Shown: positions 29,667 through 37,840 of the stretch, piece after piece | Layout of the letters: each line of letters starts with the position of its first letter | How positions within the stretch are numbered: position 1 is the stretch's first letter | NCBI GenBank assembly: GCA_019420065.1 | Contig: JAHZHX010000003.1 | Coordinates: 1-43,524 of the forward strand | DNA: 43,524 nt | Origin: Clostridiales bacterium | GTDB taxonomy: Bacteria; Bacillota; Clostridia; Christensenellales; Aristaeellaceae | Reading direction: 5' to 3' | Program-made: the position numbers and the translations under genes | The notes under the pieces: generated by a model | Told to the model about the DNA's origin: nothing | The model's input: only the letters and a program-made list of their open reading frames with translations | Databases searched by the model: none

Positions 29667-30050
29667 TCAGCCGTTGAGGCCATATTTGAGCGCGTGATAG
29701 ATCACATACAGCCAGCCAAGCAGGCCGTGGACAATCGCCCGCACGACGCTGTGCCAGTGCGTATAGGAAATAACGATCGCCAGCACCGTGCCAAAGGTGA
29801 TGCCGTGCCGGACCGCATTCGTGCCGGCGGCGCGCTTGCCCGATTCCTCCTCCGCTTCCTCCAGCAGCGCCTGCGCCGAAACCCCCAGCGCCTCGCCCAG
29901 TCTGACGAGCGCGTCCAGGTCGGGCTGCGTTCTGCCGCGTTCCCAGCTTGAAAGCGCCTGCCGGGTCACATGCAGCTCCGCGGCCAGCGCCTCCTGCGTC
30001 ATGTTCTTCTGTTTCCTGTACCGGGCAATGTTCCTGCCAACGTCATTCAT
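29667..30050 (-). CDS. XRE-family regulator with hydrophobic C-terminal tail
   Basis: A 127-residue protein. Residues about 5-60 are a Cro/CI-type helix-turn-helix (IARYRKQKNMTQEALAAELHVTRQALSSWERGRTQPDLDALVRLGEALGVS). After an acidic linker (LLEEAEEESGKRAAG), residues about 82-124 are hydrophobic and aromatic (GITFGTVLAIVISYTHWHSVVRAIVHGLLGWLYVIYHALKYG), probably one or two membrane helices. A membrane-tethered repressor is suggested. GGAGG lies 9 bases before the ATG. It is preceded by its own promoter containing a palindrome, so autorepression is likely. Targets are unknown. Confidence 0.85.
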   Translation of the reverse strand: MNDVGRNIARYRKQKNMTQEALAAELHVTRQALSSWERGRTQPDLDALVRLGEALGVSAQALLEEAEEESGKRAAGTNAVRHGITFGTVLAIVISYTHWHSVVRAIVHGLLGWLYVIYHALKYGLNG

Positions 30051-30077
30051 CCGCTTCCGCCTCCGTTTTTTGCGCTC

Positions 30078-30106
30078 AATATAGCAAGCATACGTTCAGA
30101 ACGCAA
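30078..30106 (-). promoter_or_regulatory. Promoter and palindromic operator of the XRE gene
   Basis: TTGCGT (30101-30106), 17 bases, TATATT (30078-30083) on the minus strand. The 11-base palindrome CGTTC-A-GAACG (30093-30103) overlaps the -35 box and spacer, an ideal site for autorepression. Confidence 0.6.
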
Positions 30107-30130
30107 GAAACATTCTGTTGCGCCGCGCAA

Positions 30131-30799
30131 TTATTCCTCGATGCGCCGCAGGCCCGCCACGTTTGACACCGGCAAAGAAAAGCAGATCGCCCCCGCCTTT
30201 GTCCCCGGTCCGGCCTGCTCCATAATGGCGCGCATGATCGCCGCCTTTTCCTCGCTGCGGGCCACAATCATCAGCACGTCCTTTTCGTCCGCCAAAGACA
30301 GGCCCAGGAATTTTTCCGCCTGCACCAAGCCCGTGCCCTTGGCGGACAGCACCGTGCCGCCCGACGCTCCCGCAGGCCGCGCCGCCGTCATCACCGCATC
30401 GGAAAATCCTTCGTTGAGCACCACGATAATCAGCTCGTGCGCAAACTCCATTTTGGGCTTTTCTCCGTCCACGGGCTTGTTATCCGTCAGATACGCCAAG
30501 GTTGCGCCACCTCCTACGCTTTTCATGGGAATGGACATCATGATGCCATTGCCGGGAATATCGATAAACATTTTCAGCTTTGCCGCGCGCAGCAGCTGCC
30601 GGGTTGCCGCTCCGTCCGCCACGGTGGAAAGAACCGCCTTTTCGGTCGTCGCCAAACCGTACATGGAAAGATGCTCGCTGGTCGCCGTTCCTTTGCCCAG
30701 CACCGTCAGCGAGAAGGGCAGCTTCAGGCTGCGGTAGATCGCTTCCATCCCCTCGCGGCGGTCGCGGTCCACAATGGCCATTACATAATTCAGTTCCAT
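30131..30799 (-). CDS. PII-like signalling protein, tandem duplicated domain
   Basis: A 222-residue cytoplasmic protein made of two GlnB/PII-like halves. The first (about 1-105) opens MELNYVMAIVDRDRREGMEAIYRSLKLPF, and the second (about 118-222) opens HELIIVVLNEGFSDAVMTAARPAGASGGTVLSAKG. The second keeps the ferredoxin-like beta-alpha-beta pattern with a T-loop-like region (GLVQAEKFLGLSLADEKDVLMIVAR). It begins one base after the DUF1538 stop codon (TGATATG), so the two are translationally coupled. By analogy with PII-type regulators of ammonium, bicarbonate and other transporters, it likely senses a nucleotide and gates the partner membrane protein. No residue for covalent modification is evident. 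Confidence 0.75.
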   Translation of the reverse strand: MELNYVMAIVDRDRREGMEAIYRSLKLPFSLTVLGKGTATSEHLSMYGLATTEKAVLSTVADGAATRQLLRAAKLKMFIDIPGNGIMMSIPMKSVGGGATLAYLTDNKPVDGEKPKMEFAHELIIVVLNEGFSDAVMTAARPAGASGGTVLSAKGTGLVQAEKFLGLSLADEKDVLMIVARSEEKAAIMRAIMEQAGPGTKAGAICFSLPVSNVAGLRRIEE

Positions 30800-30800
30800 A

Positions 30801-32306
30801 TCACGCCTCCCACAGCTCGATCACGTCGCTGTCCCCATACGCAGCCGGAGCCGCATCGCCTGCCTTCGCGCGCGATTTGAGCACATAGACCACGCCCATG
30901 ATCTGCACCGTAATCAGCGGCATCATCGCCACCAGCGCCACCAGACCAAAAGCGCTGTTCATCACATTGCCGCCCATTGCGGCGGACGCGCCCATGGCAA
31001 AGGGCAGCATGAACGCCGCCGTCAGCGGGCCGGAGGCCACGCCGCCCGAGTCAAAGGCAATGGCGGTAAAGGTCTTGGGCACAAAGAAGGACAGTCCCAG
31101 CGCCAGCGCATAGCCGGGCGCCACGAACCAAAGGATGGAAACCTCCGTCAGCACGCGCGCCATGCTCAGCCCCATGGCCAGCGCCACGGCAATGGAAAGG
31201 CTCAGCCCCATCGCCTTGGCCGAGATCGCGCCGGCGCTCAGCTCCTCTACCTGCTTGTTGAGCACATGCACCGCGGGCTCGGCGTTGATAATAAACCAGC
31301 CCATCGCCATGGCCAACGGAATCAGCAGCAGTTGGAGCTGCTCGCGGATGATGCTTTCCCCCAGCACATAGCCCAGGGACGAAAAGCCCATGTTCACGCC
31401 CGTCAAAAACAGCACCAGTCCCACACAGGTGTAACCCAGGCCAATCATGATGCGCAGGAAGGGAATACGCCGCAGCCGCAGCGATACCGCCTGAAAAACC
31501 AGGAAAAAAGCGATGATGGGCAGCATGGCCACGGCAACCTCCAAAAGGCTCGCCGGCAGTTCTTCCAAATACCCGCGTCCCAGCGCCACGGTATCGGCAT
31601 ACGACGCCACAACGGCAGCCGCCGTTTCCGGCGCGCCGCTGTATACAAAGCTGAGCAGCAGCACCGCCAGCACAGGGCCGATCGAGCACAGCGCCACCAG
31701 GCCGAAGCTGTCCTCCTGGGCATGCTCGTCGCTGCGGATGGAGGCCACGCCCACGCCCAGCGCCATGATAAAGGGCACCGTCATCGGCCCGGTCGTGACC
31801 CCGCCCGAATCAAAAGCAACCGACAAAAAATCCGGCGCGGCAAAGGCCGCCAGCAAAAATACCACGCCATAAAAGCCCAGCAGCAGCCATCGCAGCGGAA
31901 TCACCAGCAAAATGCGCAGCATGCTGACCAACAGGAACAAGCCCACGCCGACGGATACGGTAATAATCAGCACCGTTGTGTCAATGCTGGGCACGTTGCG
32001 CGCCAGCACCTGCAAATCTGGCTCCGCCACGGTAATGACTACGCCCAGCAAGAAGCTGACGCCCAGAATCAGCCACAGCTTGCGCGACCTGGTCAGCCGC
32101 GCGCCGATATGCGTGCCGATCTGCGTCATCGACATGTCCGCTCCCAGCGTAAACAGCCCCATGCCCACAATCAGCAGCACGGAACCGATCACAAAGGAAA
32201 GCATCAGATCCGAGCCTATGGGCACAAAAAACAGGCACAGCACTGCCACGATCAAAACGATCGGCAACACGGAAGCCACCGCTTCCCGGAACTTTTCAAA
32301 GAGCAT
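30801..32306 (-). CDS. DUF1538 multi-pass membrane protein (putative transporter)
   Basis: A 501-residue integral membrane protein with about 12-14 helices in two homologous halves. Each half carries the motif AFDSGGVxxGPxTxxFxxxxxxG, at about residues 180-205 and 420-445, likely forming a central pore or substrate site. DUF1538 proteins have no established substrate. The start is taken as ATG at 32304-32306 with AAAAAGGTG upstream; the earlier in-frame ATG (32355-32357) begins only about 5 bases after the predicted transcription start. It is followed directly by a PII-like gene, which suggests allosteric control of transport. Confidence 0.8.
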   Translation of the reverse strand: MLFEKFREAVASVLPIVLIVAVLCLFFVPIGSDLMLSFVIGSVLLIVGMGLFTLGADMSMTQIGTHIGARLTRSRKLWLILGVSFLLGVVITVAEPDLQVLARNVPSIDTTVLIITVSVGVGLFLLVSMLRILLVIPLRWLLLGFYGVVFLLAAFAAPDFLSVAFDSGGVTTGPMTVPFIMALGVGVASIRSDEHAQEDSFGLVALCSIGPVLAVLLLSFVYSGAPETAAAVVASYADTVALGRGYLEELPASLLEVAVAMLPIIAFFLVFQAVSLRLRRIPFLRIMIGLGYTCVGLVLFLTGVNMGFSSLGYVLGESIIREQLQLLLIPLAMAMGWFIINAEPAVHVLNKQVEELSAGAISAKAMGLSLSIAVALAMGLSMARVLTEVSILWFVAPGYALALGLSFFVPKTFTAIAFDSGGVASGPLTAAFMLPFAMGASAAMGGNVMNSAFGLVALVAMMPLITVQIMGVVYVLKSRAKAGDAAPAAYGDSDVIELWEA

Positions 32307-32368
32307 CTTTTTTCCCGTCACCTTTTTCCCCCATTTCCAGGCGCATAAAGAAGTCATGGTTCTTTCCT

Positions 32369-32397
32369 ATTATATATAACGTATTGGCATATGTCAA
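32369..32397 (-). promoter_or_regulatory. Promoter of the DUF1538/PII-like operon
   Basis: Perfect TTGACA (32392-32397), 17 bases, TATAAT (32369-32374) on the minus strand. Confidence 0.85.
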
Positions 32398-32423
32398 CGC
32401 ATATACCGTTCAAATACAAAAAG

Positions 32424-32449
32424 GGAGGGAACTTTTGCAAGCTCCCTCC
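32424..32449 (-). terminator. Terminator of the MacB-type ABC transporter gene
   Basis: GGAGGGA and TCCCTCC with an inner CTT/AAG step, followed on the minus strand by CTTTTTGTATTTG. It lies 27 bases after the stop. Confidence 0.8.
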
Positions 32450-32475
32450 GCAGGATGCACGTTCGCCTTCAGCGC

Positions 32476-35109
32476 CTATTCCGTCCGCAGCGCCACCACG
32501 GGATCTTTTTTCGCCGCGACACGCGAGGGAATAAAGCCCGCGATGACCGTCAGCGCCATGCTGATCGCCACCAGGATCACCGCGCCGCCCATGGGCAGTA
32601 CCGCCGCCGCGCTGATATCCGCCAGACTGCGAATCACCGCGTTGATCGGGAAGGTCAGCAGCCAGGTAACCAGAATGCCCAGCAGCCCCGCCACCAGGCC
32701 AATCAGCAGCGTTTCGGCCGTAAACACGCGCGACACATCCTTTTTGGACGCGCCCATCGCGCGCAGAATGCCGATTTCCTTGGTGCGCTCCAGCACGCTG
32801 ATGTAGGTGATAATGCCGATCATGATCGAAGAAACCACCAGCGAGATGGAAACGAACGCAATCAGCACATATGAAATAATGTCAATAATCGTTGTCACCG
32901 AGGACATCAGCGATCCCACATAGTCGGTATAGCGGATCACGCTGCCCTCGCGCCCCTCCGCACGCATGCGGTCGTTGTAGGCGTCAATCAACTCAACGAT
33001 TTTTTCCTTGCTCTCAAAATCCTTGGGATAAATTTTGATCTGCGTTGGCGTATCCAGATCGGTCGCGCTCAGCAGCGCCATGTTGGTCTCATACGTTGCC
33101 GTGGTGGTCTGGCTCTTCATCTGCTCGGCCATCATGTTCAGCAGCGTTTCCTGGCTCATCCCCGCCGCCATGGCGCGCATCTCCTCAGGAAGCGTAGCCA
33201 TATACGCTTCCAGCATTTCAGGCGTCGGCTCCATTCCCGCGCCGCCGTCAAAACGAATGCCGCTGAAAATATCGGTTTCCGCGTTGGCCTTCTGCGCCAG
33301 CACCGCCGCCGTCTCGTTATTGGCGGTAACAACGTATTCTACCAGATCATGCGTATAGCCGACGCCGCCGGCCGCAAAGGAGGAAAGCAGCGAATTGGCC
33401 GCCCCGCGGGCCACGCCCACAACGCGCAGCTTCACGCCGTCCGCCAGCGCCGCCGCAAAGCGTTCCTCGTCGTCACCGATATAGGCAAACACGCCGTTTT
33501 CATCCTGCTGATAAAGATTGCCGGGCAGCACCAGGGTATATTGCTGCCGGAGCAGCTCCTCAGGCGTATAGCTGACGGTCTCATTCTCGATCGTTCCGCC
33601 GGACAGCAGCGTCATAAACAGCGTCTGCACCTGGCTTTGATCGCGCATACCCAAGGTGTACAGCGTGGTGTCGCTGATATCGTCGTTTTCGCCCACGACG
33701 AACAGCACCTCATCGTAACGCTGCGGCATGCGCCCGGCCAGCAGCTCGTAACCGCCGCCCTGGCCATCCACGTCAAGCAGTTCAAAGAAAGCATTCATGT
33801 TATACATGCTTGCCATGGAAGACATCGAGGACATGGAAGACATGGAGGCCAGCTCGTTCATGTCGCTCATCATCGTGCTGTTGGTCATGCTGTCAATCAG
33901 CGTGCTGGGATTGACCTGCAAAACGCCGCCAACAGCATTTTCGTTATAGATCTGCAGCGTTGTGGCGTATTCATAGCCCACGCCGCTGAGCAGGCCCTCC
34001 ATATCGCCGGTGCTTTCCAGATACGCCTTGAAGCCTTGCAGGTCGTTTTCATTGACCTCGCTGACCATGGCGTTGAGCATATCGCCCAGTATATTGCTGG
34101 AATAAATGCGCCCGGTTTCCCGCTGTTCGCCGTCGCTTTGCCGCAGCGACATCAGTGACGTCATCAGCGCCATCTGATCCATTGTTTCCGATTCGATTGT
34201 CAAAGGATACAGCGCCAGCGTATCCTCCTCAACACTCTTGATATACTCGTTCACTCCGTTTGAAAGCGACAGGATTAGCGCGATGCCGATAATGCCGATG
34301 CTGCCCGCCAGCGCCACCATAAAGGTGCGGCCCTTTTTGGTCATCAGGTTATTCAGCGACAGGCGCAGCGCCGTGGCAAAGCGCATACCGGCATACCCCT
34401 TGCCGTCGGCTTCGGCCGTTTCCTCCCCGCCGTCATAGGGATCGCTGTCATCCGTCACGCGGCCGTCCAGCAGCCGCACGGTGCGCGTAGCATACCGCGC
34501 CGCCAGTTCGGGGTTGTGCGTGACCATAATGACCAGCCGGTCGCGGGCAATTTCCTTGAGGGCCTCCATGATCTGCACGCTGGTTTCGCTGTCAAGCGCG
34601 CCGGTCGGCTCATCGGCCAGCAGGATCTCCGGATCATTGACCAGCGCGCGGGCAATCGCCACGCGCTGCATCTGCCCGCCGCTCATTTCGTTGGGCTTTT
34701 TCTTCAGCTGATCGCCAAGGCCCACCTTCTTGAGCGCTTCCACGGCGCGGCGGCGGCGCTCCTTGGGCGAAACGCCCGCGATCGTCAGCGCCAGCTCCAC
34801 GTTGGAAAGCACCGTCTGATGCGGAATCAGATTATAGGACTGGAACACAAAGCCCACCGAATGATTGCGGTAGCTGTCCCAATCCTTGTCCGTGTATTCC
34901 CTGGTAGAACGCCCCTTTATCATCAGGTCGCCCGCCGTATAGCGGTCCAGTCCGCCGATAATATTCAGCAGCGTCGTTTTGCCGCAGCCGGAGGGGCCCA
35001 AAATAGCCACGAACTCATTCCGGCGAAAAGCAATATCCACGCCGCGAAGCGCTTCCACCTTCAGCGCGCCGGAAGCATATTCTTTATGGATTCCCTTTAA
35101 TTTCAGCAT
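32476..35109 (-). CDS. MacB-type ABC transporter, ATPase fused to FtsX-like permease
   Basis: An 877-residue fusion. ATPase, about 1-230: Walker A GPSGCGKTT, Q-loop FQSYNLIPHQTV, signature MSGGQMQRVAIARAL, Walker B ILLADEPTGALD, switch His in VTHNPELAARY. A linker leads to the first helix (GRTFMVALAGSIGIIGIALILSLSNGVN), a large extracytoplasmic domain of about 430 residues, then three helices with the FtsX motif VLERTKEIGILRAMGASKKDVSRVF. Such proteins use ATP to drive periplasmic or extracellular conformational work, exporting peptides or moving lipoproteins and antibiotics. The outer domain contains a Met/Ser tract (SMSSMSSMSSMASM, about residues 420-435). The start is the ATG at 35107-35109, 8 bases after AAGGA. 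It is monocistronic. Confidence 0.92.
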   Translation of the reverse strand: MLKLKGIHKEYASGALKVEALRGVDIAFRRNEFVAILGPSGCGKTTLLNIIGGLDRYTAGDLMIKGRSTREYTDKDWDSYRNHSVGFVFQSYNLIPHQTVLSNVELALTIAGVSPKERRRRAVEALKKVGLGDQLKKKPNEMSGGQMQRVAIARALVNDPEILLADEPTGALDSETSVQIMEALKEIARDRLVIMVTHNPELAARYATRTVRLLDGRVTDDSDPYDGGEETAEADGKGYAGMRFATALRLSLNNLMTKKGRTFMVALAGSIGIIGIALILSLSNGVNEYIKSVEEDTLALYPLTIESETMDQMALMTSLMSLRQSDGEQRETGRIYSSNILGDMLNAMVSEVNENDLQGFKAYLESTGDMEGLLSGVGYEYATTLQIYNENAVGGVLQVNPSTLIDSMTNSTMMSDMNELASMSSMSSMSSMASMYNMNAFFELLDVDGQGGGYELLAGRMPQRYDEVLFVVGENDDISDTTLYTLGMRDQSQVQTLFMTLLSGGTIENETVSYTPEELLRQQYTLVLPGNLYQQDENGVFAYIGDDEERFAAALADGVKLRVVGVARGAANSLLSSFAAGGVGYTHDLVEYVVTANNETAAVLAQKANAETDIFSGIRFDGGAGMEPTPEMLEAYMATLPEEMRAMAAGMSQETLLNMMAEQMKSQTTTATYETNMALLSATDLDTPTQIKIYPKDFESKEKIVELIDAYNDRMRAEGREGSVIRYTDYVGSLMSSVTTIIDIISYVLIAFVSISLVVSSIMIGIITYISVLERTKEIGILRAMGASKKDVSRVFTAETLLIGLVAGLLGILVTWLLTFPINAVIRSLADISAAAVLPMGGAVILVAISMALTVIAGFIPSRVAAKKDPVVALRTE

Positions 35110-35202
35110 GCTGCACATCCTTTCCTTGCTTTATACGCACATATTTTACCATAGAATTATGAACGCAGTTTTAACTGTCCAAAAGAAATGCAGCGCGCCT
35201 TT

Positions 35203-35865
35203 TTATTTCACGCATTCCCGGAAGGATGCGATCGCCGCTTCCATGGGCATGCTCTTTGTAAACACGCTCGAGGAGCCGCACACGATGATATCCGCTCCCT
35301 GGGCGCGCATCTTGGGCGCCATTTCGAAGCTGCAATTTCCATCCACCTCAATGGGCAGATCGCCCTTGCCGTGCTTTTCCAGCAGCGCGCGCGTTTCGGC
35401 AATTTTGGCAATCGTTTCGGGAACGGCCTTCTGTCCCGCAAAGCCGGGATTGACCGTCATCACCAGCACGCCGTCCAGCAAATCGGCTACGTCCTCCAGA
35501 ACCGTGACGGGCGTTGGCGGGTTAATGGCGGCAAAGGCCTTTGCGCCCGTTTCGCGTACCGCCGCAAGCGCCGCGCGGAAGTTCTTTGTGCTCTCATAAT
35601 GCACGCTGACGATCTCCCCTGCCTTGCAGCCGAACCAGCCGATTTTCTTTTCCGGCTCGGTCACCATCAGATGGATATCCAGGGGAATGGAAGTCAGCGC
35701 CCGCAGTTGGCGGATATAGTCGGTGCCCAGCATAAGATTGGGCACAAAGCAGCCGTCCATCACGTCGATATGCAGGTATTCTATGCCTGCTTTTTCAAAA
35801 GTCTTCAGCGTTTCGGTCAAACAATCGATTTTCGCGCACATCATCGAGGGAGCAAGCTGCGCCAT
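35203..35865 (-). CDS. Ribulose-phosphate 3-epimerase family, AlsE-like
   Basis: A 220-residue TIM-barrel sugar-phosphate epimerase. All four metal ligands are present: His and Asp in YLHIDVMDGCFVPN, His in LDIHLMV, Asp in PIEVDGN. MTVNPGFAGQ and VCGSSSVF are phosphate-binding segments. The N-terminus APSMMCAKID and the EVDGNCS sequence resemble D-allulose-6-phosphate 3-epimerase (AlsE) more than housekeeping Rpe (APSILSAD, EVDGG). The start is the ATG at 35863-35865 (MAQLAPS), 9 bases after GGAGG. It is a single gene, divergent from proS. Either pentose-phosphate or allulose/sorbose-phosphate metabolism is possible. Confidence 0.85.
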   Translation of the reverse strand: MAQLAPSMMCAKIDCLTETLKTFEKAGIEYLHIDVMDGCFVPNLMLGTDYIRQLRALTSIPLDIHLMVTEPEKKIGWFGCKAGEIVSVHYESTKNFRAALAAVRETGAKAFAAINPPTPVTVLEDVADLLDGVLVMTVNPGFAGQKAVPETIAKIAETRALLEKHGKGDLPIEVDGNCSFEMAPKMRAQGADIIVCGSSSVFTKSMPMEAAIASFRECVK

Positions 35866-35985
35866 AAAAAAATACCTCCGTCCGCATTTTTCATTTATTT
35901 CATCGCCGCCCCAAAGCGGCAAGGATAGCATCCCACTTTTTCCAGCCGCTGTCAAGATGAAAAGCAGATTTTCCCCCGCTTCCGA

Positions 35986-36014
35986 TTGCAATCGCGCATC
36001 CGGCGTGCTATAAT
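35986..36014 (+). promoter_or_regulatory. proS promoter
   Basis: TTGCAA (35986-35991), 17 bases, TATAAT (36009-36014). The leader to the start codon is about 30 bases, too short for a T-box. Confidence 0.8.
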
Positions 36015-36051
36015 TTGGTCTGTATTACGCAAAAGTGGGAGGAATTGGACA

Positions 36052-37785
36052 ATGAAGCTTGCAGGTATGCTGGGCGACCGTTTCCGCGAAACCCCGGCCG
36101 ATTGCCAAATTATCAGTCAGATTTTTATGATCCGCGGCGGCTATATGAAGCAGGTCGCCAACGGCATTTATTCCCTGTATACGCCCGCGCGCCGCATCGT
36201 GCGCAAGATCGAAAACATCATCCGTGAGGAAATGGACGCGGTGGACGGGCAGGAGGTGCTCTTCCCCGTGGTGATGCCCGCGGACCTGTGGCGCGAGTCG
36301 GGCCGCTACGACGCCATCAACAGCGAGCTGGTGCGCTTCAAGGATCGCGGCAACAATGACATGGTGCTGGGCATGACCCATGAGGAAGCCAGCGTACAGC
36401 TGGTGCGCGGCACCCCCAAGCCCGAAAGCGCCTTCCCCTTTATGATCTACCAGATCCAGACCAAGTTCCGCGACGAGCCCCGCGCCCGCGGCGGCCTGAT
36501 CCGCGTGCGCGAATTCACCATGAAGGACGCTTACTCCTTCCACACCTCGCAGGCCGATCTGGAAGCGTACTATGACCGCTGTTACCATGCCTATGAGCGC
36601 ATCTTCGCCCGCTGCGGCGTGCCCGAGGTCGTGGCCGTCAAGTCCGACAGCGGCATGATGGGCGGCAAGGTGTCGCACGAATTCATGCTGCTGACCGATA
36701 TTGGCGAGGACACCATCGTCACTTGTCCCGAATGCGGCTACCGCTCCAACATGGAAGCGGCAGACTGCATCGTGAAAAATGAAAAGTCCGAAGCGCAGCC
36801 CTTGACGAAGGTGGCTACGCCGGAGCAGAAAACCATCGAGGAGGTCTGCGCCTTCCTGGGCGCCCGCCCGCAGGATACCTGCAAGGCCGTGGTGTATCAG
36901 GAAAATCTGACGGACAAATATATCGTCGTGTTCCTGCGCGGCGACCTGGAGGTCAACGAGACCAAGCTGCGCAACTTCGTCGGCTGTGAGATCCATCCCG
37001 CAACCGAGATCACTGCGGAGTCGGGCATCGTCAAGGGCTTCATCGGCCCGGTGGGATTTGAAGGTCTCGCCCGCGTGCTGTTTGACAAGTCGCTGGACGG
37101 CGCGTGCAGCCTTATCTGCGGCGCGAACGAGGAGGGCTTCCACTATACCGGCCTGAACCTTGAGCGCGACCTGAAGGTGGATTGCTTCTGTGACGTGGCC
37201 AAGACCTATGCCGGCGCGCTCTGCCCGGTGTGCGGCAAGCCTGCCATCGCCATCAGCCGCGGCATTGAGGTGGGCAACATCTTCCAGCTGGGCACCAAGT
37301 ATTCGCACCCCATGGGGCTGCAGTTCCAGAACAGGAACGGCGGCTTCGAGGACGTCATCATGGGCTGCTACGGCATCGGCGTGGGCCGCCTGTGCGCCTC
37401 CGTCTGCGAGGTGCGGCACGACGATTACGGCCCCATCTGGCCTATTACCATCGCCCCCTGGCAGGTTCACCTGTGCGCCATGCGCGCCGACAAGCCCGAG
37501 GTGCGCGAGGCGGCCGACAAGCTGTATAACGACCTGCAAAAGGCGGGCGTTGAGGTCATCTACGACGACCGCAGCGTCAGCGCAGGCGTTATGTTCTCCG
37601 ACGCGGACCTCCTGGGCGTACCGGTGCGCGTGATCGTCAGTCCCAAAACACTTGCCCGCGGCGCGGTGGAGGTCAGCGCGCGCGACAAGTCTTTCCGCGA
37701 GGACGCGGCCATCGATACCGCCTGCGGCACGGTCAAGGGCATCGTTGACCGCCTGCTGGCCGAAGCCAACGCGCTGGCGGACTGA
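36052..37785 (+). CDS. proS: Prolyl-tRNA synthetase, bacterial type with editing insertion
   Basis: A 577-residue class II aminoacyl-tRNA synthetase charging tRNA-Pro. Motif 2 TKFRDEPRARGGLIRVREFTMKDAYSF; motif 3 IMGCYGIGVGRL; C-terminal anticodon-binding domain about 470-577 (APWQVHLCAMRADKPEV...). A YbaK-like editing insertion (about 225-390) is present, with Cys pairs TCPECG and CPVCG at its two edges. The ATG at 36052 follows GGAGG by 9 bases; an upstream in-frame ATG precedes the promoter. Codon use and length are ordinary. A strong terminator follows. Confidence 0.97.
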   Translation: MKLAGMLGDRFRETPADCQIISQIFMIRGGYMKQVANGIYSLYTPARRIVRKIENIIREEMDAVDGQEVLFPVVMPADLWRESGRYDAINSELVRFKDRGNNDMVLGMTHEEASVQLVRGTPKPESAFPFMIYQIQTKFRDEPRARGGLIRVREFTMKDAYSFHTSQADLEAYYDRCYHAYERIFARCGVPEVVAVKSDSGMMGGKVSHEFMLLTDIGEDTIVTCPECGYRSNMEAADCIVKNEKSEAQPLTKVATPEQKTIEEVCAFLGARPQDTCKAVVYQENLTDKYIVVFLRGDLEVNETKLRNFVGCEIHPATEITAESGIVKGFIGPVGFEGLARVLFDKSLDGACSLICGANEEGFHYTGLNLERDLKVDCFCDVAKTYAGALCPVCGKPAIAISRGIEVGNIFQLGTKYSHPMGLQFQNRNGGFEDVIMGCYGIGVGRLCASVCEVRHDDYGPIWPITIAPWQVHLCAMRADKPEVREAADKLYNDLQKAGVEVIYDDRSVSAGVMFSDADLLGVPVRVIVSPKTLARGAVEVSARDKSFREDAAIDTACGTVKGIVDRLLAEANALAD

Positions 37786-37805
37786 ATCAATCGGAAATAG
37801 ATGAA

Positions 37806-37840
37806 CGGATTTTGCCATAACGCAAAATCCGCTCTTTTTT
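37806..37840 (+). terminator. proS terminator
   Basis: CGGATTTTGC and GCAAAATCCG around a 6-base loop, then CTCTTTTTT. The hairpin also lies just beyond the stop of the convergent GNAT gene. Confidence 0.9.

Noticed and set aside
32307..32357. Upstream ATG start for the DUF1538 gene
   Set aside because: It lies about 5 bases after the predicted transcription start and would give a leaderless message; the downstream ATG has a ribosome site and begins the membrane-protein-like sequence.
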